From: an uncultured Bacteroidales bacterium
GTDB lineage: Bacteria; Bacteroidota; Bacteroidia; Bacteroidales; FEN-979
Direction: 5' to 3'
Assembly (NCBI GenBank): GCA_903928285.1
Contig: CAIYQH010000472.1
Location: forward strand, 1-7,036
DNA length: 7,036 nt
The position numbers and the translations under genes were made by a program. Positions 1 through 6,882 of this stretch are shown piece by piece; position 1 is the first letter of the stretch, and every line of letters begins with the position of its first letter. Below the pieces are notes generated by a model. That model was not told where the DNA came from and searched no databases. It saw nothing but the letters and a program-made list of their open reading frames with translations.

Positions 1-1
1 G

Positions 2-2641
2 TTCCCGAAAATCCCCATCGTGGTGCTTACCCCCTTTTCGCGTGAGGTAAACCTGAAACTGGCCGAAAAGGATCTGAGCGCCATCGACTATGTGTTCAGC
101 TGGCTTGGTAATGCCGGTATCCTGCTGGCTATCATCAAACTGATTGAAGACAAGATGAATATCGACCAGGATGTGAAGGAGGGGGTTCAGGCCATCCTGC
201 TCGTTGAAGATTCCATCCGGTTTTATTCCTCCTATCTGCCCAATATATACAAAATCCTTCTGAAGCAGTCGAAAACCTTCATGGCCGAAGGGCTGAACGA
301 ACACAATAAAATGCTCCGCATGCGCGGGCGCACGAAGATCCTGCTGGCCACAAATTATGAGGAGGCGGTAAGTATGTGGGAAAAGTATAAAAACAACCTC
401 CTTGGCATAATTACAGATATCTCCTTTATGCGCGCAGGGGAAACCGATAAAACTGCTGGAATTAAATTTGTCGGTAAGGTCCGGGCCGAGGATGAATATA
501 TGCCGGTACTGTTTCAGTCAACAGACGTTGAATATGAGTCACTGGCGCATGAAATGAAGGTTGGGTTCCTGAACAAGAACTCAAAAACCCTTTCCATTGA
601 ATTACGAAATTTTATCACCGAATATTTTTCCTTCGGCGATTTTATCTTTATCGACCCTAACAATGGCAGGGAGATTACCCGCGCTGTTGACCTGAAATCG
701 CTGCAGGATAAAATTTTCGAAATTCCGGATGATTCTCTGCTATACCATATGCAACGGAATCACTTCTCCAAATGGCTTAATGCACGGGCGCTCTTCCCCA
801 TTGCCGAGATGTTCCGTGAAGTGTCGGTTAACGCCTTTGCCAATGATATGGATGAGGCAAAACGCTACCTCTTCGATGCCATCACTGCCTTCCGCATCAA
901 CAAAGCCAAGGGGGTGATTGCCGATTTCGACCGCGACCGCTATGATGAATATCTCCAGTTTGCCCGGATCGGCGAAGGATCTATCGGAGGAAAAGCCCGC
1001 GGGCTGGCTTTTCTTGATTCACTCATCAAACGGAACCGGCTTGCCGACCATTATGAGGATGTAACAATTACCATTCCGCGAACGGTTGTGCTGGGTACCG
1101 ACATTTTTGACGAATTTATGGAGGAGAACAACCTCTTCGAATTTGCCCTGTCCGACCGCAGCGATAAGGAGATCCTTACCCGGTTTGTCAAATCACGGCT
1201 GCCTTTCAGGATTCATGAAGATCTCTATCGTTTTATCTCCTGTATTAACAACCCGATCGCCATCAGGTCGTCGAGCCTGCTGGAAGATTCCCATTACCAG
1301 CCATTTGCAGGCATCTATTCTACCTACATGATCCCTAACATTAAATTTAATGAACGGGTGATGATCGACAAACTGAGCGAAGCCATTAAAAGTGTGTATG
1401 CTTCCGCCTACTTCAAGGACAGTAAATCGTATATGTCGGCCACCCTCAACATGATTGATGAAGAGAAGATGGGCATCGTGTTGCAGGAGGTGACTGGCAG
1501 GCAGTATGCCAACAGGTTTTATCCAGCCATCTCGGGTGTCGCCCGGTCTATCAATTTTTACCCGATCGCGCCTGAAAAACCCGAAGACGGCATTGCCAAC
1601 ATCGCCTTTGGCCTTGGTAAATATATTGTGGATGGGGGTAACGGTATCCGGTTTTCGCCGAAATATCCCAAAAAGATACTCCAGCTTTCCACGCCGGAAC
1701 TTGCCCTGAGCGAAACCCAGAAATACTTTTTTGCCCTTGACCTGCGCCCGGAGAGCTTTTCTCCCGATACCAACGATACCGTAAACCTGCTGAAATTACG
1801 CATCAGGGATGCCGAAAGCGACCATGCCCTGAAGTTGGTGGCATCTACCTTTGATTATGAAAGTCATCAGCTCAATGATGGCATGCTGGGTGATGGAAAG
1901 CGGATCGTTACCTTTTCCCCGCTGCTCAACCATGGTACCTTTCCCCTGGCTGAAATACTGCAAATGGTGCTCGAAATCGGCCAGCGCGAAATGAACAAAC
2001 CTGTGGAAATTGAATTTGCCGTGAACCTCGATATGCCAAAAGGTGAACCCAGGGTGTTCAGCCTGCTGCAGATCCGGCCAATTGCGCGCCACGATGAAAC
2101 GATCAACCTCGACTCCGGGAGTATTAAAAATGAAGAAATGCTGATGATCTCAAACAGCGCCCTGGGAAACGGGATCATCAAGGGAATTTATGACTTTGTC
2201 TATGTGAAGCCCGACCTATTCGACGCTTCTAAAAGCATGGAGATGGTGAACCGGCTTGACAGGCTTAACGAGAAATTCCTGCTTGAAAAAAGAAACTATA
2301 TCCTTGTTGGGCCAGGCAGATGGGGTTCAAGTGATCCATGGCTCGGCATCCCGGTGAAATGGCCGCAGATCAGCGCCGCCCGCCTGATCGTTGAGTCTGG
2401 TCTCGACAACTATCGTATCGACCCAAGCCAGGGGACCCACTTTTTCCAGAACCTGACCTCCTTCAGGGTAGGCTATTTTACCATCAATCCCTTTATTCAT
2501 GATGGGTTCTATAATCTTGAATTTCTTGAAAGCCAGCCCGCCTGCTACGAAGATGAATATATCCGGCATGTCAGGTTTGAAAAACCAGTCCGTATCGAGA
2601 TCGACGGGAGGAAGAATTTTGGGGTCATCTATAAGCCTTAA
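2..2641 (+). CDS. Receiver-domain / PEP-pyruvate-binding ATP-grasp protein, 5'-truncated by the window edge
   Basis: The frame is open from base 2, and the GTG at 20 lies inside a receiver-type strand (PIVVLTP), so the true start is upstream. Residues are counted from that GTG (873 to the stop). Residues 1-50 end one receiver-like domain, with no Lys at the usual KP position (FSWLG). Residues 57-202 form a full receiver: E63/D64 in LLVEDS, phosphoacceptor D133 in IITDIS, S167/T168 and K186. Residues 203-315 are a linker with YHMQRNHFSKWL. Residues 316-690 are a PPDK N-terminal type ATP-grasp: GGKA (K325), IAIRSSSLLED (R416), GVARS (R509), GLGKYIVDGG (531-540), EIEFA (E665) and LLQIRPI (Q684, R686). 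Residues 690-873 hold GPGRWGSSDPWLG and GTHFFQ (H807). The phosphohistidine swivel and PEP-binding barrel of PpsA/PPDK are absent, so it is unlikely to be a PEP synthase. Nucleotide binding and signal-controlled phosphotransfer are inferred; the substrate is unknown. Confidence 0.9.
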   Translation, partial: FPKIPIVVLTPFSREVNLKLAEKDLSAIDYVFSWLGNAGILLAIIKLIEDKMNIDQDVKEGVQAILLVEDSIRFYSSYLPNIYKILLKQSKTFMAEGLNEHNKMLRMRGRTKILLATNYEEAVSMWEKYKNNLLGIITDISFMRAGETDKTAGIKFVGKVRAEDEYMPVLFQSTDVEYESLAHEMKVGFLNKNSKTLSIELRNFITEYFSFGDFIFIDPNNGREITRAVDLKSLQDKIFEIPDDSLLYHMQRNHFSKWLNARALFPIAEMFREVSVNAFANDMDEAKRYLFDAITAFRINKAKGVIADFDRDRYDEYLQFARIGEGSIGGKARGLAFLDSLIKRNRLADHYEDVTITIPRTVVLGTDIFDEFMEENNLFEFALSDRSDKEILTRFVKSRLPFRIHEDLYRFISCINNPIAIRSSSLLEDSHYQPFAGIYSTYMIPNIKFNERVMIDKLSEAIKSVYASAYFKDSKSYMSATLNMIDEEKMGIVLQEVTGRQYANRFYPAISGVARSINFYPIAPEKPEDGIANIAFGLGKYIVDGGNGIRFSPKYPKKILQLSTPELALSETQKYFFALDLRPESFSPDTNDTVNLLKLRIRDAESDHALKLVASTFDYESHQLNDGMLGDGKRIVTFSPLLNHGTFPLAEILQMVLEIGQREMNKPVEIEFAVNLDMPKGEPRVFSLLQIRPIARHDETINLDSGSIKNEEMLMISNSALGNGIIKGIYDFVYVKPDLFDASKSMEMVNRLDRLNEKFLLEKRNYILVGPGRWGSSDPWLGIPVKWPQISAARLIVESGLDNYRIDPSQGTHFFQNLTSFRVGYFTINPFIHDGFYNLEFLESQPACYEDEYIRHVRFEKPVRIEIDGRKNFGVIYKP

Positions 2642-2667
2642 GCTACCTACAGTGGAAGCCTGTAACC
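2642..2667. other. 26-base gap between convergent genes with a weak hairpin
   Basis: The stop codons of the left plus-strand gene and of the MBOAT gene face each other across 26 bases. Inside lies a short inverted repeat, TACAG (2648-2652) and CTGTA (2660-2664), around a 7-base loop. The stem is only 5 pairs and no T-run follows on either strand, so a bidirectional terminator here is only a possibility. Confidence 0.3.
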
Positions 2668-4224
2668 TTAAAACTGGATATAAATCGGCATGGCCGAGCC
2701 CAGGGTGTTAAAGTAAACAATGAGGATTATCATGCCGATGGCAATCAGCGCTTTCCATTGCCAGCACAGGGGAATAAGACCTGAGCGCAGATTAGTATGA
2801 AACCGGTCAGGCAGGAAATGCAGTGCGTACCCGGTGCCCATCATCAACAGTACCGGGTAATAGGCTGAAATAAATCCCGGGAGACCACGGAGATAAAAAT
2901 TACCTGCAATCTGGTGCAATACCATCAGGCTTTCTGCAGGGGTGCGCATCCTGAAAAACACCCAGGCAATGGAAACAAATGAGAAGGTAATGAAGATACC
3001 GGTTATCCTGTGAACCTTCTTAAACATCGCTCCCCTCCCTTTCCTGAATCCACGGGTGGAATAGTTCCATATGCGGTGGAGGGCAAGCGCTGTTCCATGT
3101 AACAACCCCCATATCAGGAAATTTGTGCCGATACCATGCCATAACCCGCAAATGGTAAAGGTTACCAGTGCCGACATGCTGAAGATCACGATGTCGGCCC
3201 GGAGGAAACTGAGTGAGAAGATATATTCCTGTTTAAAGAACCGGGATAACCGGAAGGCCAGCGGCATGAAAATATAGTCCCTCAGCCAGTTGGATAGCGA
3301 TATATGCCATCGTCGCCAGAATTCACCGATATCTTCCGACCTGTAAGGAAAGTTAAAGTTCAGCTGGATGTTAAAGCCCATCCAGCGGGCAATTCCACGG
3401 GCGATGTCGGTATAACCGCTGAAATCGCAATAGATCACCAGAGAATACCCGGCCATGGCAGCCAGGTTTTCCATCCCGGTGTATCGCTCCGGTGTGCTGA
3501 ATACCTGGGAAACAAGATGGAGATTGATGTAATCGCCTATCACCATTTTTTTAAAGGCCCCCGAAAGGATCAGGTAGAATCCTTCGGAAACATCTTCCGC
3601 AGAGAGCCGGAGAGGTTTATTTAACTGGGGAAGGAAGCTCTTCGCCCGTTCTATCGGCCCCATCTGGACGATCGGGAAAAAAGTTATATAGGTAAGGTAC
3701 CGGTAAAATGAACGTTCCGGAATCAGCGTCCTTTTCCTCACATCAATGATATAACTCAGGTTTGCAAAGGTGAAAAACGAAATCCCGGCAGGGAAGGCCA
3801 GCGCGCCTAAGGTCAGGTGCCCTGATCCAAACGTGCCGGCAATAACCCTGAAAGCAGGGCTGTATTTGAAACTGGCCAGCAGCAACAGGTTAAGGAACAG
3901 TCCGGTATTAAACACCAGCGTTCGCCAGCGGCTGTTTTCCATCCTTCCCATGATATTTGCAACAAAATAATTCATCATTCCGGCGGTAACAATAATTCCG
4001 ATAAACCATCCGGAGCACCTGTAATAAAACCACAGGGAAAAAACAAGGATGACAAGCGTACGGTTCCGTAGTGACTTCCCAAAGAGAAGGTAAACCATGA
4101 AAAAAAGAGAGAAAAAGGCTAAGAAAAATCCCCCGGTAAAGAATAGCGGGTGACCGGGGGCGTACAGCATTGATGTTGTTATCCATTCAGAAAAACCGGT
4201 GATTCCCTCTTTGAAATGTGTCAT
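2668..4224 (-). CDS. MBOAT-family membrane O-acyltransferase (AlgI/PatA/DltB-like)
   Basis: This is a 518-residue polytopic inner-membrane protein with roughly ten or eleven hydrophobic segments, a normal length for AlgI-type MBOAT proteins. Family motifs in order are FFPIVQMGPIER (182-193), YCDFSGYTDIARGIA (265-279), NFPYRSEDIGEFWRRWHISL (291-310, H307) and CGLWHGIGTNFLIWGLLHG (359-377). H363 in WHG is the expected invariant catalytic His. The C-terminus MPIYIQF is a variant of the common PFIYFQF ending. Such proteins move an acyl group, usually acetyl, from a cytoplasmic donor across the membrane to a periplasmic partner that modifies alginate, peptidoglycan or teichoic acid. The partners here are presumably the two SGNH proteins just upstream. 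The ATG at 4224 is chosen because a clear Shine-Dalgarno sequence precedes it. The family is secure; the acceptor glycan and acyl group are inferred. Confidence 0.93.
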   Translation of the reverse strand: MTHFKEGITGFSEWITTSMLYAPGHPLFFTGGFFLAFFSLFFMVYLLFGKSLRNRTLVILVFSLWFYYRCSGWFIGIIVTAGMMNYFVANIMGRMENSRWRTLVFNTGLFLNLLLLASFKYSPAFRVIAGTFGSGHLTLGALAFPAGISFFTFANLSYIIDVRKRTLIPERSFYRYLTYITFFPIVQMGPIERAKSFLPQLNKPLRLSAEDVSEGFYLILSGAFKKMVIGDYINLHLVSQVFSTPERYTGMENLAAMAGYSLVIYCDFSGYTDIARGIARWMGFNIQLNFNFPYRSEDIGEFWRRWHISLSNWLRDYIFMPLAFRLSRFFKQEYIFSLSFLRADIVIFSMSALVTFTICGLWHGIGTNFLIWGLLHGTALALHRIWNYSTRGFRKGRGAMFKKVHRITGIFITFSFVSIAWVFFRMRTPAESLMVLHQIAGNFYLRGLPGFISAYYPVLLMMGTGYALHFLPDRFHTNLRSGLIPLCWQWKALIAIGMIILIVYFNTLGSAMPIYIQF

Positions 4225-4230
4225 CGTTTA

Positions 4231-4238
4231 TCTCCTCT
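4231..4238 (-). promoter_or_regulatory. Ribosome binding site of the MBOAT gene
   Basis: On the minus strand AGAGGAGA lies 6 bases before the ATG at 4224, a good Shine-Dalgarno match at normal spacing. It overlaps the short gap after the stop codon of the preceding SGNH gene (4245-4247). It is the clearest such site in the operon, so the MBOAT protein can be initiated independently of upstream translation. Confidence 0.7.
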
Positions 4239-4244
4239 GCCCGG

Positions 4245-5531
4245 TTACCTGTGATTACCGTTAATGGTGTGATCATAACTTCCTTGCAGAGCCTCGCGCA
4301 ACAGGGTTCCCTGGATGCTATAACCCTTGCCCGAAAAATGGATATACCGGCGGTCGGTAAGGTGTTTTGACTTCCATTTAGCCATCGATTCTTTGCCTCC
4401 CATAATCGTGTACCAGTCCCAAACGGTCATCCCGTGTGTAAAAGCATACCTGCACAGCAATTCGCTGACCTCTCCGGCGACAGGGTTGGGTTTATAGGTA
4501 GTATGCCTTTTTTTCCGGGTACCTTTATAGATTGCAGGGGGTGTGGTGAGCAGGGCAGGGGCGAGGTTTCCCGATAACCGTATCTGCCTGAACAATGAAT
4601 CAATGCTGCCACGGAAAGTTGCGGAAGAGTAACCTTTTGTACCAAAAGCCTCATTGGTGCCAAGCGAGAAGATCATCAGGTCGGGATGCAACCTGGCTAA
4701 TTGCTCGACAAAATGTTCCGATTCCAGGTAACTGCTGAACATGGCTCCGTTCACGCCGATAGTATGCATGATAACACCCGGTTTAAACGATTCAAGGCTC
4801 ATCCCGTAAAAGGTGGCTGACTTCTGCGATTCCTTTGCCGGTATTGCCCTGATCCTGATCTTTTCCGGCTGGTCGTCGATCAGCAGGGTGGTTTGCCCTG
4901 CCGATGAAGAATCAATCACCGGATAGATATGGCCGGTAAGTTCGTTGCACACCGAAAAGGCATAACAACTGTCCCTGTTTGCATGGAAGATGACGAGTCT
5001 TGCGGTATCACACGGGGGCAAAGGGGTGGTGAATTCCACGGTAAAACTGGCGGAAGGTTTGGCTGACCAAAGGGAGAAGCCTGCGATGCCGGTTGGGAGT
5101 GGTCGCTTCATCGTGGCATTCCTGCAATAGACCCACGGTGTGTCGCAATGGGTTACATACCCGGCCGGACCGTTTGATTTGGCCAGACGGTAGGGAAACA
5201 TCATTCCGCGCCCTGCATTGCCAAAAGCGCCCTGCAGCCATTCCCTGAGAGGCTGGCTGAAAACGCCTGGTTGTACATGCGAATCGCCGATGTGAACAAC
5301 GATTGCCTGCTCGCTGCTGCCCTTCCCGATCCTGTCGAGTTTTCTGAAAAACGGCAACAGTGAACCTGTGTCTCCCCGGATCTGATTTTCCTTCAAATCC
5401 AGAAAGGGATATAACAGTTTCAGTGAATCATAGGGAGGGATATGTTCCTGGATGATCGCGGTATCCTGTCCGGCAATGCGGAAGGAAGCGAACAGCAGCC
5501 ATAAAATTACGGGATATCGGAAGTTACTCAT
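4245..5531 (-). CDS. Exported SGNH/GDSL-family hydrolase or acyltransferase with Ape1-like layout
   Basis: This 428-residue protein starts with a signal peptide: hydrophobic core about residues 7-17, likely cut near IAG/Q at 21-22, with no lipobox Cys. SGNH blocks are I, HIGDSHVQ (nucleophile S84); II, IGVNGA (G259); III, SLGTNEAF (N293); V, DRRYIHFSGKGY (H398). The 175 residues between S84 and G259 are far longer than in simple SGNH enzymes, and residues 150-245 look beta-rich. This matches Neisseria Ape1, where a CBM35-like module sits inside the SGNH fold. The expected Asp three residues before the His is Arg (R395); the nearest Asp is D393. The protein likely acts in the periplasm on an acylated envelope glycan, as esterase or transferase, with the MBOAT protein. 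It overlaps the upstream gene by 8 bases and has no evident Shine-Dalgarno, suggesting translational coupling. Family is confident; substrate and direction of reaction are not. Confidence 0.88.
   Translation of the reverse strand: MSNFRYPVILWLLFASFRIAGQDTAIIQEHIPPYDSLKLLYPFLDLKENQIRGDTGSLLPFFRKLDRIGKGSSEQAIVVHIGDSHVQPGVFSQPLREWLQGAFGNAGRGMMFPYRLAKSNGPAGYVTHCDTPWVYCRNATMKRPLPTGIAGFSLWSAKPSASFTVEFTTPLPPCDTARLVIFHANRDSCYAFSVCNELTGHIYPVIDSSSAGQTTLLIDDQPEKIRIRAIPAKESQKSATFYGMSLESFKPGVIMHTIGVNGAMFSSYLESEHFVEQLARLHPDLMIFSLGTNEAFGTKGYSSATFRGSIDSLFRQIRLSGNLAPALLTTPPAIYKGTRKKRHTTYKPNPVAGEVSELLCRYAFTHGMTVWDWYTIMGGKESMAKWKSKHLTDRRYIHFSGKGYSIQGTLLREALQGSYDHTINGNHR
5524..5531 (-). other. Overlapping stop and start, ATGAGTAA, between the two SGNH genes
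   Basis: The sequence ATGAGTAA on the minus strand contains both the start (ATG) of the second SGNH gene and the stop (TAA) of the first, in different frames. The 30 bases before this ATG contain no purine-rich ribosome site. Termination-reinitiation is therefore the likely way the second gene is translated, which would tie the amounts of the two proteins together. Confidence 0.75.
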
Positions 5532-6882
5532 GATTCAGGTTGGGATGATTGAGGGAAAAAGTGGAATCGGGGTGGCCATGGTATCGTTCATATCCCTTCA
5601 TCAGGAAATCATGAACCATGGATGCGATTTTGGCGGCACCCGCCCCATTGGGATGGGTGTAATCATCACCGGCAAGTTTCGGCTCCCCTTCCACCCATCT
5701 TTTCATGCTGCCGGCGCCCCCCATGGCCTGGTACAGGTTGAAAAAGGCTATATGCTCCGCTGCTGCGATTCTTTGCTGCATCCGGATGAATTCAGGCAGA
5801 CCGGCAGGTGTCTGGTATTCTCCTGAGATCAGGGCGCTCCTGTCAGGCATGCTGATCATAAGGATGGAAATGCCTGGCGACGACTCCTTAACATGTTGTA
5901 AGACATTGGTCATCGCCTGCTCATACCAGTGGTAATCCTCTACGCCGGGAGTAAATACATTAAGCCCGTAATGGAGCACCAGCAGCTTGTTCTTCAGGAT
6001 CCTGTTGAACCCGGAAAAGACCCCGGCAGGCACCGAATTCAGCGGCAGTCCTGAATTTCCGCGAAATGCGTAATTATCGACATAGACCCCCGGGCCATTC
6101 TCAAAATTCACCCCATAGATCACCCCCGGTTTCTGGCTTTTTACCAGCATCTCAAAGGCAGAAAAGGCAGAATCGTGAAATACCGTCAGGCAGGAAACAG
6201 CGCTTGCAGGGTCGGGAATCAGCGACAAATACCGGGTTGCCGTATCTTCGGTCACCTCCAGGTCGATCACATTTTTACCCCCGAAAAGGATCTCTGCCCG
6301 ATGAAACCGGCCATAACCTGCTCCGGATTCATATTTTGTTTCCGCGCCCTTGTCGGATATATATACATAACCGGAAATTCCTGGTGGTTCTTCACCCGGT
6401 TTTCCATGATGGATGAATGAAAAGATGTTCCAGCTCTCGTTGAAACTCTGCCTGACCGTCATCCGGAACCCGGGATTTGGCGTGGTGACCGGAACAAAAC
6501 CGATCCCGTTCCCGCCAAATCTTTTTTGCATCGCCCTACGCAACGATTGCGTAACCAGGTCGCCTTCAATCATCGAATCGCCAAAATAGGCGATATGGAG
6601 TAGGGTATGATCTGTTTCAACCCGTTGTAGTGCCTGGTAAAACAACTCCATCCCGGTTAACAGGTTCCCGATGGTGTCGCGGTCTCTCAGCAAGGAGTGG
6701 AGATTCCCCGGGTTATCATCAGTTTTTACAGGTTGAACCTGGATTGTGTCAGGCCGTGAAATCACAGAAAGCTTTGCTCCCTGCCCCGTTGGAAAACTGT
6801 CCAGGTAAAAGGCCGTAAGCAGAAAAAGAAAGATCCCGGCAGTACCCAGGATCAGCAATGGTTCGAAATTACGTTGTTCCAT
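5524..6882 (-). CDS. Membrane-anchored SGNH/GDSL-family protein, first gene of the acylation operon
   Basis: From the ATG at 6882 this is a 452-residue protein with a short basic N-terminus (MEQRN) and one membrane segment (about 7-27), so it is probably a type II inner-membrane protein with its body in the periplasm. SGNH blocks are I, AYFGDSMIEGD (S103); II, RGNSG (274-278); III, HYGLNVF (N308); V, DDYTHPNGAG (D407, H410, a normal DxxH). About 172 residues separate block I from block II, and later spacings nearly equal those of the downstream SGNH protein, which also shares a PGV segment and MGGxxSMxxW. The two are probable tandem paralogues. It may be an acetyltransferase or acetylesterase working with the MBOAT protein, as PatB, Ape1 or AlgJ/AlgX do in their systems. 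An ATG at 6975 would add 31 residues with no membrane character and lies upstream of a promoter-like box, so 6882 is preferred. Confidence 0.85.
   Translation of the reverse strand: MEQRNFEPLLILGTAGIFLFLLTAFYLDSFPTGQGAKLSVISRPDTIQVQPVKTDDNPGNLHSLLRDRDTIGNLLTGMELFYQALQRVETDHTLLHIAYFGDSMIEGDLVTQSLRRAMQKRFGGNGIGFVPVTTPNPGFRMTVRQSFNESWNIFSFIHHGKPGEEPPGISGYVYISDKGAETKYESGAGYGRFHRAEILFGGKNVIDLEVTEDTATRYLSLIPDPASAVSCLTVFHDSAFSAFEMLVKSQKPGVIYGVNFENGPGVYVDNYAFRGNSGLPLNSVPAGVFSGFNRILKNKLLVLHYGLNVFTPGVEDYHWYEQAMTNVLQHVKESSPGISILMISMPDRSALISGEYQTPAGLPEFIRMQQRIAAAEHIAFFNLYQAMGGAGSMKRWVEGEPKLAGDDYTHPNGAGAAKIASMVHDFLMKGYERYHGHPDSTFSLNHPNLNHE

Noticed and set aside
2..2641. Calling the left gene phosphoenolpyruvate synthase (ppsA) or PPDK
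   Set aside because: Only the nucleotide-binding domain matches. The phosphohistidine and PEP-binding domains are absent and receiver domains are fused at the front.
2648..2664. Hairpin as a rho-independent terminator
   Set aside because: The stem has only 5 pairs and no T-run follows on either strand.
3304..3624. Plus-strand open frame of 106 codons inside the MBOAT gene
   Set aside because: It is antisense to strongly conserved MBOAT motifs and its translation has no domain-like character; it is a shadow of the real gene.
5452..5826. Plus-strand open frame of 124 codons across the SGNH gene junction
   Set aside because: It is antisense to the C-terminus of one SGNH protein, including its DxxH block, and the signal peptide of the next. 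No ribosome site or recognisable product.
6066..6416. Plus-strand open frame of 116 codons inside the first SGNH gene
   Set aside because: Low-complexity Pro/Arg/Ser-rich translation typical of an antisense shadow in balanced-GC DNA.
2668..6882. Alginate acetylation operon (algI, algJ, algX)
   Set aside because: The MBOAT and SGNH partnership is similar, but there are no alginate biosynthesis genes nearby, and the SGNH proteins look more like the Ape1 layout than AlgX with its carbohydrate-binding tail.
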